Of a stretch of 46,870 nucleotides of DNA, positions 16,651 through 25,027 are shown piece after piece. This DNA is from Candidatus Poribacteria bacterium (GTDB lineage Bacteria > Poribacteria > WGA-4E > WGA-3G). The stretch covers positions 1 to 46,870 of the forward strand of contig VXOP01000281.1 in NCBI GenBank assembly GCA_009839975.1, in the 5' to 3' direction. The notes beneath the pieces were generated by a model that ran no database searches, was not told the DNA's origin, and saw only the letters and a program-made list of their open reading frames with translations. How positions within the stretch are numbered: position 1 is the first letter of the stretch; every line of letters starts with the position of its first letter. Made by a program: the position numbers and the translations under genes.

Positions 16651-17367
16651 ATGTTAGTATCTGTTATTATACCAGCGTACAACGAGGAACAAACGATTAG
16701 ACAGGTACTTGAATCAGTGCAATCTCTACCTTTTGAGAAACAGATTATCGTTGTCAATGACGGCTCTACTGACAAGACTTACACAATACTGCAAAAGTAT
16801 GCTGACGAATTTGAAATAACATTAGTCAATTGTGAAAAGAATAGTGGGAAAGGTTTTGCCATTCGAAGTGGAATACCTTACGTGAAAGGAAAAATAGTCG
16901 TCATTCAAGATGCAGATATGGAACTCAGTCCAAGTGACATCGTTGAATTGGTTCGTCCCTTAAAGACTGAGACGGCAAAAGTCGTATACGGATCAAGGTT
17001 TCTGAATGGAAGGCAGAACGCAAGTCTTCAGAATTATATCGCGAATCGCATCCTGGCAATCTATACCAACATCCTATACGGCTCTAAAATCACTGATGAA
17101 TCTACAGGGTACAAAGCATTTTCTTCTGATGTAATCCGTAAACTTAACTTGACCTGTGAAGGTTTTGAGTTCTGTCCTGAAGTAACCGCTAAGTTACTAA
17201 GAGCAGGTTTTGATATACACGAAGTACCAGTTTCCTATTTTCCTCGCACGAAAAAGGAAGGTAAAAAGTTGCGTTTTTGGTCTGATGGTATTTTTGCTGC
17301 ATGGACATTGCTAAAATATAGGTTTACAACACAATCTAAGTTATTCAAAGAAACTACCGAAGAATGA
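16651..17367 (+). CDS. Family 2 glycosyltransferase (dolichyl/polyprenyl-phosphate sugar synthase-like)
   Basis: A 238-residue soluble GT-A enzyme of the DPM1/Alg5 type. It starts with VIIPAYNEEQTI, has VVNDGSTDKT (nucleotide binding), the metal-binding DAD in IQDADMELSP, and YGSRFLNG and DESTGYKAF motifs typical of enzymes that put a hexose on polyprenyl phosphate. It lacks the C-terminal membrane helices some relatives have. Its product could be the lipid-linked donor for the GT-C transferases encoded at 8617-10116 and 32036-33652, a connection suggested only by chemistry. It sits in the forward run with the SDR and the dockerin protein. Confidence 0.88.
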   Translation: MLVSVIIPAYNEEQTIRQVLESVQSLPFEKQIIVVNDGSTDKTYTILQKYADEFEITLVNCEKNSGKGFAIRSGIPYVKGKIVVIQDADMELSPSDIVELVRPLKTETAKVVYGSRFLNGRQNASLQNYIANRILAIYTNILYGSKITDESTGYKAFSSDVIRKLNLTCEGFEFCPEVTAKLLRAGFDIHEVPVSYFPRTKKEGKKLRFWSDGIFAAWTLLKYRFTTQSKLFKETTEE

Positions 17368-17401
17368 TCGTATTAAAAAATGGAGGTTAAAACATATCAA
17401 A

Positions 17402-19015
17402 ATGTTCAAAAACATAGTTTTTTCATCACTTCTACTCACCTTAGTCGTGTGTCTGTCTTTTACAGTCTTTGGTCACGAGGCAGATTCTACACTATTAGAA
17501 GATGTCAACAATGATGGAACAGTTGACATAAGAGATCTCGTGTTAGTTGCCACTGTATTAGGACAACCAGGTGATCGTACATCTGATCAAAATCCGGATG
17601 TCAACCGTGATGGTACCGTTGACGTATTGGATCTAAGGAGAGTCGTAAACAGATTTGGTGAAACAGAACAGGGAGATAACTCAACTTATCATGATATACA
17701 AGATAATATATTTGATAAAAGTTGTGCAAATAGTGCTTGCCATGCACCCCCTCAGAATTCAGCGGACCTGAATCTGATTTATGGACAATCCTATGCTGAT
17801 TTGGTTGATCGTGTTCCACGAAATGCTGCCGCCGCTGCGGCTGGTATGAAACTTATCGATCCCGGTAACCCTGACAATAGTTTTCTTTTGACGAAATTGA
17901 TGGGACCTGAGGATCGAAGTTTCGGTGGTCGGATGCCATTCGGAGCGGGACCGCTGCATCAAGCGAAAATTAATGCTATCCGCACCTGGATCGAAGCGGG
18001 AGCACCGCAAACTGGAAAAGTAGCTGGGATTGGGGATCTGGGTGTTCTCCGCGACCCAGAAGAGGTATTTAATCCACCACCCCCACCACCTACCGGAGAA
18101 GGTTACCAACTTGTACTACCACAATTCAAAGTAGAACCTGGCACCGAACGTGAGGTATTCTATACAACACAGATCAGAGATGAAAATGGTGAACTAATTG
18201 AGGATGATATCTATATTAACAGAGTTGAGATTTTCTATCCATCAGGAAGTCATCACTTCATCATATATCGTCTGACTGAAGAGGGTATAGCAAAAGGTAT
18301 TCAGAATATAGGTATTGACACAAATATCGGTGTGAACCCAGAAGACCAATTCAGAGTACTCGATCCAAATGACCCACAAGCTCTCGGCAATTTTGGCAGT
18401 GATCGACTGTTCGTCGTTGGAACCCAAACGGATGATACACTCTTTGAATTTCCAGATGGTGTTGGATTACGACTCCCAGGGGATACAGTCTACGACCTAA
18501 ACTCACATTACATCAATCTGCTCGGGAATGAGGTGTTGATTGGTGAAACCTATGTCAATATCTACACGATTCCAAAAGAAAAAGTAAAGTATGAAGCCTT
18601 AGAGATATTCGTTTCAAATAGATCAATAAACGTTCCCCCCGGTTTAACCCGTGTTGCTAAAATGACCTGGCATGTTGAGTATGAACTTCAGCACCGCGGA
18701 CACGATCCGGATACGGAATTGCATGTCTTCCTGCTCACCTCCCACATGCATAGACACGGTGAATTATTTGAAATATTTCAGAGATCAACAGGAGAATTGT
18801 TACACCGTAGTATCGCTTATGACGATGCACCTATCACACTTTTTCCATCACCTATTATATTGAGTCCAGATGATGGATTGACTTTTCAGTGTACACATAA
18901 TAATTATGATACGAATAAACCGCTTCAATTCGGTTTAACTTCTGAAGACGAGATGTGTATTATCTTCGGTTATTATTACATTCCTGTTGAGAAGGCTGGA
19001 GAAATAATCCAATAA
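17402..19015 (+). CDS. Dockerin - CX4CH cytochrome - copper type II monooxygenase-like fusion
   Basis: A 537-residue secreted protein with three parts. After a signal peptide (to about residue 24) comes a dockerin-like pair of calcium loops (DVNNDGTVDIRDL at 34-46, DVNRDGTVDVLDL at 66-78). Residues about 95-202 form a planctomycete-type cytochrome domain with an unusual CX4CH heme site (Cys108, Cys113, His114) and a possible axial Met178. A Pro-rich linker (225-230) leads to a C-terminal domain whose His284-His285, His369, His448-x-His450 and Met518 line up with the copper ligands of peptidylglycine alpha-hydroxylating monooxygenase. Heme and copper in one chain suggest built-in electron delivery to an oxidative copper site. 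The substrate is unknown. GGAGG lies upstream but is 15 bases from the ATG. Confidence 0.82.
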   Translation: MFKNIVFSSLLLTLVVCLSFTVFGHEADSTLLEDVNNDGTVDIRDLVLVATVLGQPGDRTSDQNPDVNRDGTVDVLDLRRVVNRFGETEQGDNSTYHDIQDNIFDKSCANSACHAPPQNSADLNLIYGQSYADLVDRVPRNAAAAAAGMKLIDPGNPDNSFLLTKLMGPEDRSFGGRMPFGAGPLHQAKINAIRTWIEAGAPQTGKVAGIGDLGVLRDPEEVFNPPPPPPTGEGYQLVLPQFKVEPGTEREVFYTTQIRDENGELIEDDIYINRVEIFYPSGSHHFIIYRLTEEGIAKGIQNIGIDTNIGVNPEDQFRVLDPNDPQALGNFGSDRLFVVGTQTDDTLFEFPDGVGLRLPGDTVYDLNSHYINLLGNEVLIGETYVNIYTIPKEKVKYEALEIFVSNRSINVPPGLTRVAKMTWHVEYELQHRGHDPDTELHVFLLTSHMHRHGELFEIFQRSTGELLHRSIAYDDAPITLFPSPIILSPDDGLTFQCTHNNYDTNKPLQFGLTSEDEMCIIFGYYYIPVEKAGEIIQ

Positions 19016-19065
19016 ATGTCTCATTTAGACATCACATTTTCTATTCTTAACTCAACAGATTATCC

Positions 19066-19090
19066 CCGTGTTTACAAATATAAGCACGGG
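19066..19090 (+). repeat. Hairpin between dockerin gene and methyltransferase gene
   Basis: CCCCGTG and CACGGGG form a 7-bp GC-rich stem around a loop of about 11 bases, in the 113-base gap after the dockerin gene. No T-run follows, so intrinsic termination would be weak. No folate, SAM or cobalamin riboswitch consensus is visible before the methyltransferase gene. Confidence 0.45.
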
Positions 19091-19128
19091 GTGATCCTAT
19101 AGAAGCGATACGTACGGTATCAGACTGA

Positions 19129-21009
19129 ATGAATACAGAATCACCAACGAAAACTAATTTTATTGATGCATTGGCTGAAAGAATCCTTGTGTGTGATGGG
19201 GCGATTGGTACAGAACTTCGTCAACGTATAAAGACACATCTTCACTGCGTAGATGCATGTAATATTTCAAACGAACATGCAGATACAGTCAAAGACATAC
19301 ATCAGGCTTATGTGAATGCTGGTGCAGATGTCATCCAGACGAATACGTATCAAGCAAATCGAAAAGCACTCTCAGTCCACGGTCTTGCTGATAAAGTTGA
19401 TGAGATAAACCGTGCTGGTGTTTTATTAGCACACTCCGTAGTTTCTGACATAGGTTATATCGCAGGTTCAGTTGGTCAGATCCCATTCGGTTCTCAAGAT
19501 ACAAGCAACATAGACGTTGAACCATCAACGAAGACAATCCGTAAACTATTTCAGGAACAGATGGATCCCCTTGTTGATGCGGGTGTTGATCTGCTTATAT
19601 TAGAGACTTTCGTCTCAACAAAACAAGCACAGATTGCGACTGAACAAGCATTGACATATCACATTCCTGTTGTTGTTGAGATTAGCGGTATTTCAGGCGG
19701 TACAGTTGGGGCCGGTATAGATGTTCGCGTGTTCGCTCAAGAATTGGAACAACTGGGAGCAACTGCTGTCGGTGTTAACTGCAGAGGTCCTCACGACCTT
19801 GTTCAAGCCATGGAATTGCTTGCACCCGTGATAAACGTCCCACTTGTCGTGCAACCGAATGCTGGAAATCCAAGAGTTGAACAGGGAGAAATTGCTGTTT
19901 CATACACAGTAAACGCCGATGTCTTTACAGATTATGTTCAAAAGTTGATAAAGCTTGGTGCCAATATGATTGGGGGATGCTGCGGCACCACTCCGGAATT
20001 TACAGCCAAAATCCGTCAAGCCGTCGGCAGAAGTAAACCGATCAGACGTCTCCCTCGTATATTTGTACTGCCGAAAAGCTCACCTACCAGCAAAACACAA
20101 AGAGAGAACCCTATAAAACAGGTATTTGAAACGCGCGAAAGGATTGTAAGTGTTGAAACACGTGCCAATACATTCCCACAATTGCGTGCATTGTTAAAAG
20201 AGGCACGTGTGCTTGCATCTATCGGTGTGGACCTCTTTGATGTAACTGATAATTCAGGGGCGGCAGTTAACATAGGTGCAGTTGGTACCGCATTCCGTCT
20301 ACAGCAAGCAACACACATTCCAACGCTTATCCATTGGACGACACGTTCACGTAATCTTATCAGCATGCAATCGCACCTGTTAGAGGCAGAGGCATTAGGG
20401 ATACGCGGGATTGTCGCACTGTCAGGTGACCATCCCAAAGCCGGACCTTACGAAGCTGCCAGTCTCGTGCCGGATGTGCGCGGAGCAGTGCAATTGATGA
20501 AACTGATAGACCGACTAAATCAAGGTATACTCGCTGATGGATCATCCATCGGAGACCCATGTGGGTTCTACTATGGTGGCGGCTTCACCATCGCTGAGAA
20601 ACTTGATCCTCACATAAAGCACTTAAGCAATAAGGTTGCAGCAGGTGCAAAATTTGCATATACACAACCTGTCTGGACCTTTGAAGATATAGAACGTTCA
20701 CAGAAGGCAATACAACACTTAAACATCAAAGTCCTTTACGGTATTCTTCCGCTGACAAGTTTTCGAAGTGCCTCCTACCTACGGGACAATTTGGGACTGT
20801 ATATTCCCCAGTTCATCGTTGACAAATTTCAAGACTTGGGGGATACGGCTGGAAGTGAACTCGGTATGCAACTGACCTTAGACCTGGTGAAAGAGATACG
20901 AAATCAAGATACAATTCCAATTGATGGCATTTATCTCATCCCACCTGCACGTCTTAATTGGAAAAATAGACGTTCTGTCATCACAGAAATCGTCCAAACC
21001 TACCGTTAA
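19129..21009 (+). CDS. Bifunctional homocysteine S-methyltransferase / methylenetetrahydrofolate reductase
   Basis: A 626-residue two-domain enzyme like Bacillus YitJ. Residues about 10-300 form a homocysteine methyltransferase barrel with zinc ligands Cys218 (GVNCRGP) and Cys284-Cys285 (GGCCGTTPEF), starting with the usual VCDGAIGTEL. Residues about 320-626 form an FAD-dependent methylenetetrahydrofolate reductase barrel, with LSGDHP and AGAKFAYTQPVW motifs. Together it could make 5-methyl-THF and use a methyl donor to form methionine in the cytosol. Whether this folate-lacking N-domain takes methyl from 5-methyl-THF or from S-methylmethionine cannot be decided. The fusion is known in other bacteria. 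It lies 26 bases before the DUF6785 gene. Confidence 0.92.
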   Translation: MNTESPTKTNFIDALAERILVCDGAIGTELRQRIKTHLHCVDACNISNEHADTVKDIHQAYVNAGADVIQTNTYQANRKALSVHGLADKVDEINRAGVLLAHSVVSDIGYIAGSVGQIPFGSQDTSNIDVEPSTKTIRKLFQEQMDPLVDAGVDLLILETFVSTKQAQIATEQALTYHIPVVVEISGISGGTVGAGIDVRVFAQELEQLGATAVGVNCRGPHDLVQAMELLAPVINVPLVVQPNAGNPRVEQGEIAVSYTVNADVFTDYVQKLIKLGANMIGGCCGTTPEFTAKIRQAVGRSKPIRRLPRIFVLPKSSPTSKTQRENPIKQVFETRERIVSVETRANTFPQLRALLKEARVLASIGVDLFDVTDNSGAAVNIGAVGTAFRLQQATHIPTLIHWTTRSRNLISMQSHLLEAEALGIRGIVALSGDHPKAGPYEAASLVPDVRGAVQLMKLIDRLNQGILADGSSIGDPCGFYYGGGFTIAEKLDPHIKHLSNKVAAGAKFAYTQPVWTFEDIERSQKAIQHLNIKVLYGILPLTSFRSASYLRDNLGLYIPQFIVDKFQDLGDTAGSELGMQLTLDLVKEIRNQDTIPIDGIYLIPPARLNWKNRRSVITEIVQTYR

Positions 21010-21035
21010 CGGTAAACAGACCATCCACCATCACT

Positions 21036-22964
21036 ATGAAGACGGATCGAAGCAGAATTAAATCAACAGGTATTACGATCCGTTCCTTAATAATTGGCGT
21101 GTTGCTCATTCCTGTCAATGTCTATTGGATGACAATCGTTGAGGTGAAGTATTATTCACTTGACGGCTCCTGTTTACCGCTCTTCATCCAACCCGTTTTC
21201 ATAATGTTTATGTGTGTCGTAGCGAACTTCGTTATCAAAGGTTTATCACCTAAGCACATGTTGCGACAAGGTGAGTTACTCACGGTATACATCATGGTAG
21301 CGGTTTCCTGTACCTTTGCCGGTCATGATACGATGCAGAATATGTTCGGCAGTATTGCGCATCCTTTCCGTTTTGCAACTGAAGAGAATGAATGGCAAAC
21401 ACTCTTTTTCCGCTATCTTCCATCTTGGTTAACCATCTCTGATCCACAAAGTTTGCAAGGATTCTATGAAGGGGAGTCCAGTTTCTATACAGAGCATAAC
21501 TTTGGTGTCTGGCTAAAACCGTTGTTCTTTTGGGGGCTATTCTTCCTGATTATGATGTTTATGATGTTATGCATCAATACGTTAGTTCGTAAACGGTGGA
21601 CGGAACAGGAGAAGTTAGCATATCCTATCATTCAGCTTCCGCTCCGACTCTCAGAGGAGAGTGGAACGCGTCTGATGAAAAATCGGATGATGTGGATTGG
21701 ATTTAGCATCGCTGTTACCATTGGATTGATAAACGGTATTCACTATCTGTTTCCGCAGTTTCCAGAGGTACCGTATATCAAAAGGACTGCTGTTTTTCAA
21801 AATATCTTCACTGAACGACCTTGGAGTGCCATTCGAGGAACCCGTATCTCTGTCTATCCGTTTGCCGTCGGTTTAGCATTTTTCTTACCATTGGATCTGT
21901 CATTCTCCTGTTGGTTTTTCTTTGTTGTCCGATTAGCTGAGTTTGTCATAGCAGCAGCACTTGGCACACGTTACTTTCCAGCCTTAAATGAACAGGCTTA
22001 TGGTGCATGGGTTGCGTTATTTCTATTGGCGATATGGGTTACGCGTCGTCATCTGAAAGAAGTCTTTAAAAAAGCAATAGGTTTCAAATCGCAACTTGAT
22101 GATAAGGATGAACCCATGTCATATCGAGCGGCATTATTAGGTATTATCGGTTCTCTCATTGCATTGGGTATTTTTGCGAACATAGCGGGAATGACGTTAT
22201 GGATTGCAAGTATTTTTTTCGGTATCTATTTTCTACTCTCTTTCGCCATTACACGGGTGCGCGCGGAACTTGGTACACCCCATGAAATATACTATGTCAA
22301 TCCACATGACATCATGGCAATGGTTGGAGGAACACGTCATTTTGACACCAGTAGTCTCACCATTCTATCGCTTTTCTATTGGTTTAATCGTGGCTATAGA
22401 AATCATCCGATGCCTAATCAGATTGAAGCCTTCAAATTGGCAGAATCGACAGGTATGGGTAACAGACGTCTTTGGTTAGCGATGTTGATAGCCATTATCG
22501 TAGGCATAGTAGCCACATTCTGGGCAAATCTTGACATCACATTTCGAAACGGTGCGGTAGCGAAAGCGGGTGGTTTTAAGGGATGGGTCGGTAGAGAATC
22601 GTTTGGGCGATTGCAGAGATGGTTGCACAATCCTTCAGAACCGAACCTTATCGGCATAGGATTTATGGGTATCGGTGCGTTATTGACTTTTGTCATGATG
22701 TATATGCGGATGCATTTTCTGTGGTGGCCCTTTCATCCTGCAGGTTATGCGCTTGCTATCAGTTTTGCGATGGATTACTTCTGGTTCGCCTTCTTCGTTG
22801 CATGGTTGTTGAAATACTTGATCTTACGTCATGGGGGTTTACGTTTACATCGTCGAGTCGCCCCCTTGTTCTTAGGACTGATATTAGGTGATTATGTGAT
22901 TGGTAGTACCTGGGCGATTATAGGACCGGTATCAGGATTGAGGACATATAAAATTTTCATTTGA
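21036..22964 (+). CDS. DUF6785/DUF6784-type polytopic membrane protein
   Basis: A 642-residue integral membrane protein with roughly 14 hydrophobic helices, resembling uncharacterised DUF6785 (N-terminal) and DUF6784 (C-terminal) proteins that are distantly OPT (oligopeptide-transporter)-like. A WTEQEKLAYPIIQLPL motif follows the first membrane block and is the best family marker; RVRAELGTPHEIYY and the conserved HFD(T)SSL segment lie in the second half. The fold suggests a transporter, but no substrate is known. It closes the forward gene run and is convergent with the TRAP gene. Family naming is from memory. Confidence 0.7.
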   Translation: MKTDRSRIKSTGITIRSLIIGVLLIPVNVYWMTIVEVKYYSLDGSCLPLFIQPVFIMFMCVVANFVIKGLSPKHMLRQGELLTVYIMVAVSCTFAGHDTMQNMFGSIAHPFRFATEENEWQTLFFRYLPSWLTISDPQSLQGFYEGESSFYTEHNFGVWLKPLFFWGLFFLIMMFMMLCINTLVRKRWTEQEKLAYPIIQLPLRLSEESGTRLMKNRMMWIGFSIAVTIGLINGIHYLFPQFPEVPYIKRTAVFQNIFTERPWSAIRGTRISVYPFAVGLAFFLPLDLSFSCWFFFVVRLAEFVIAAALGTRYFPALNEQAYGAWVALFLLAIWVTRRHLKEVFKKAIGFKSQLDDKDEPMSYRAALLGIIGSLIALGIFANIAGMTLWIASIFFGIYFLLSFAITRVRAELGTPHEIYYVNPHDIMAMVGGTRHFDTSSLTILSLFYWFNRGYRNHPMPNQIEAFKLAESTGMGNRRLWLAMLIAIIVGIVATFWANLDITFRNGAVAKAGGFKGWVGRESFGRLQRWLHNPSEPNLIGIGFMGIGALLTFVMMYMRMHFLWWPFHPAGYALAISFAMDYFWFAFFVAWLLKYLILRHGGLRLHRRVAPLFLGLILGDYVIGSTWAIIGPVSGLRTYKIFI

Positions 22965-23007
22965 ATTTATATCCCAGTTGTTGAAGCATTGCAAACAGAA
23001 CGATGGT

Positions 23008-23036
23008 AAAAAAAGCGAGTCCGGATGGACCCGCTT
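23008..23036 (-). terminator. Intrinsic terminator of the dctP operon
   Basis: On the reverse strand AAGCGGGTCC and GGACTCGCTT pair (one mismatch) around a 4-base loop and run straight into seven T residues. It lies 14 bases after the dctP stop codon, ending the reverse-strand operon and insulating it from the convergent DUF6785 gene. Confidence 0.85.
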
Positions 23037-23050
23037 AAATTATCAAATAT

Positions 23051-24094
23051 CTACTGTTTCTCACGATACTCACGCAAGAGTGCATTTATTTTGTCAAGGA
23101 ATTCCTGTGAGTATATCTCTCCGACCAGAGCGTTTTGTGTATCTACGGCAATGGCATCCCACGCCTCTAATGCATCATCTTCAAACTCTACCTGTTGAAT
23201 GCCAGCCTTCTTTACCAATGCTTCAACAGCCTTCTCATTGTCCCGACGAATTTCTATAATCATCTTGTTCTGATATTCCTCACCCATATCCCGTAAGACC
23301 TTCTGCTGCTCAGGAGTCAATTCATCGAATTTTTCCTTTGTGATTAACGTAGCACCAACACCAACATTGATAGGAAGCGTCGTCATATACCTAAATCTAT
23401 CGTGCCATTGAAGTGCAACAGTTACATAGGGTGATGCAGTTAACGCATTGAGCTGTCCAGAATAGAGGGAAGGCAGTACTTGTGTTACTTCCCTTGGAAC
23501 AGTAGCAATTTTCGCTCTTTGATAGAATTCGATTCCTATCTTATCACTTGTGCGTACCCACATCTTTACATTCGTTGATTGGAGGTCTGCTATGTTTCTA
23601 ATCGGGTGGTTGCTGAAAATATAGTAATAACCTATATCACCCATTCCAAGCAATACATAACCTTTGTCCAAAAACACTTTATCTAAGTCTTCCCTCAGAT
23701 AGTTACGGACATAGTCGAGTTCTTGATATGTCTTGAACATACGGGGGAGTTGAAAAATCAGGACTTCCTCGTTTATTTCTCCAAGACCTGTTGCTGTCAT
23801 CGCACCTGCATGTAGCAGTCCAGCACGCATTTTACGGATGACATCTATTTCATCTCCCTGTATCCCGTTTGCATAGAATCTAAACCTTATATCACCATCA
23901 GTCTTAGCGCGAATATCTTTTGCCATAGCTTCAAAACTGTTCATCCATGTAGAACCTTTCGGTGCCAGTGTAGCAAACTTAATTGGGTCAACAGCCTGTA
24001 CAGAAACGGGTAAAGAAAACATTCCAACGACAACGAATACGACACATACCAATGCGGTATAGTGTAATTTACAACATTCGGTTCTATTTCTCAT
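23051..24094 (-). CDS. TRAP transporter solute-binding protein (DctP/TatP family)
   Basis: A 347-residue periplasmic binding protein of the TRAP DctP family. A signal peptide (about residues 12-34, SVQA) precedes KFATLAPKGSTWMNSFE, then RFYANGIQGDEIDVIRKMRAG, and a conserved Arg in KMWVR that usually contacts the carboxylate of the ligand. Ligands are typically organic acids. Its start codon overlaps the stop of the upstream TatT gene (TAATG), so the two are translationally coupled, like the TatP-TatT pair of treponemes. No DctQ/DctM membrane subunits are encoded in the window, so it must use a permease elsewhere or have another role. Confidence 0.92.
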   Translation of the reverse strand: MRNRTECCKLHYTALVCVVFVVVGMFSLPVSVQAVDPIKFATLAPKGSTWMNSFEAMAKDIRAKTDGDIRFRFYANGIQGDEIDVIRKMRAGLLHAGAMTATGLGEINEEVLIFQLPRMFKTYQELDYVRNYLREDLDKVFLDKGYVLLGMGDIGYYYIFSNHPIRNIADLQSTNVKMWVRTSDKIGIEFYQRAKIATVPREVTQVLPSLYSGQLNALTASPYVTVALQWHDRFRYMTTLPINVGVGATLITKEKFDELTPEQQKVLRDMGEEYQNKMIIEIRRDNEKAVEALVKKAGIQQVEFEDDALEAWDAIAVDTQNALVGEIYSQEFLDKINALLREYREKQ

Positions 24095-25002
24095 TAATCA
24101 TTCTCCTCTTCTTCAAATTCTAAATCAAACAACATGTCAGTTTGTCCGAGTAGGCGTTTTGCTCGCGATTTGGCAAGTGAGGTTGCTGCTTGCTCACCCG
24201 GAAAGATGTCTTGCGGTGCATCTAAGATCGCCTGCAATGAATTTTTGAATAAATCAAAATCTTGTTTCGGATAAGCATAGTATCTTGCTAAGTATAACTT
24301 GCTCATTAAAAACTTACCTTCATTGATTTCATCAACTCGATCGATATGTTCCTTTGCTTTCTCAGGATCACCACCGATTGCTGGAGACCTATCACCAAAA
24401 TAGACCGCGTAGAACAGATGTGCGCTACCGTAGTAGATATATTCGTCTAATTCCAGTACGCGTTTCATCATCATTTCTACCCTTGCCAGGTCAATTACTT
24501 GCATAGGGTCATCTTTCTGAAGACTGATACCTCGTGCAATAGCGTAGGCAGCCCAGAATAGGGGTTCAGCATCCTTCTTTTTCAATCTCTTAAGAGAACG
24601 TTCAAAAACCTCGGTAGCAACTGTACGAACGTTTTTAAAGTTCTTATCAGATTTTGACAACGCCTTTAGAGCATACTTTTCAGATATTTTGTAGTGTTCA
24701 ATTGCTTTCATCTGCATTTCCGCTTCTGTCTCCACATCACCGTCAATGCTTGCTTCCTCCATTCTATCTTCAAGGAATCCGCTATAGGATGAATAAGCAC
24801 GTGCAGTCTTGACAATTAGGGACTTATTGCCTAACTTTGAAAGACGTCCAAGTGTCTTTAGGTTTTTTTCAAGTGTCGTTTCAACGACAACTAAATCGCT
24901 CTCCTGTTGAATTTTGGAAAGCTTACTCAAACCACACCCACTTATGAGTGAGATTATAATCAGTAAAGGAACTATCTGAAGACATAACATTTTGTACTTC
25001 AT
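24094..25002 (-). CDS. TatT-like TRAP-associated lipoprotein (TPR fold)
   Basis: A 302-residue lipoprotein: signal, lipobox LISGC (Cys23), then an all-helical chain resembling the TRAP transporter T-component family (TatT), which folds as cryptic TPRs into a trimer that docks TatP. Matching features are the paired helices from residue 40 on and the family-like YYGSAHLFYAVYFGDRSPAIGGDPEKAKEHID segment, where the GGD region lines the pore. It probably hands a hydrophobic or acidic ligand to the co-encoded DctP. It is 25 bases downstream of the YgfZ-like gene. The C-terminus is very acidic (EFEEEEND). Confidence 0.87.
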   Translation of the reverse strand: MKYKMLCLQIVPLLIIISLISGCGLSKLSKIQQESDLVVVETTLEKNLKTLGRLSKLGNKSLIVKTARAYSSYSGFLEDRMEEASIDGDVETEAEMQMKAIEHYKISEKYALKALSKSDKNFKNVRTVATEVFERSLKRLKKKDAEPLFWAAYAIARGISLQKDDPMQVIDLARVEMMMKRVLELDEYIYYGSAHLFYAVYFGDRSPAIGGDPEKAKEHIDRVDEINEGKFLMSKLYLARYYAYPKQDFDLFKNSLQAILDAPQDIFPGEQAATSLAKSRAKRLLGQTDMLFDLEFEEEEND

Positions 25003-25027
25003 GGTTATTTATTTTTCCTCCGCTCAG

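Noticed and set aside
19016-19128. Possible riboswitch before the homocysteine methyltransferase
   Set aside because: Only a short GC hairpin is seen; no SAM, THF or cobalamin consensus elements are present and the gap is short.
22978-23259. 93-residue forward frame after the DUF6785 gene
   Set aside because: It runs antisense over the dctP terminator and C-terminus and has no supporting features.
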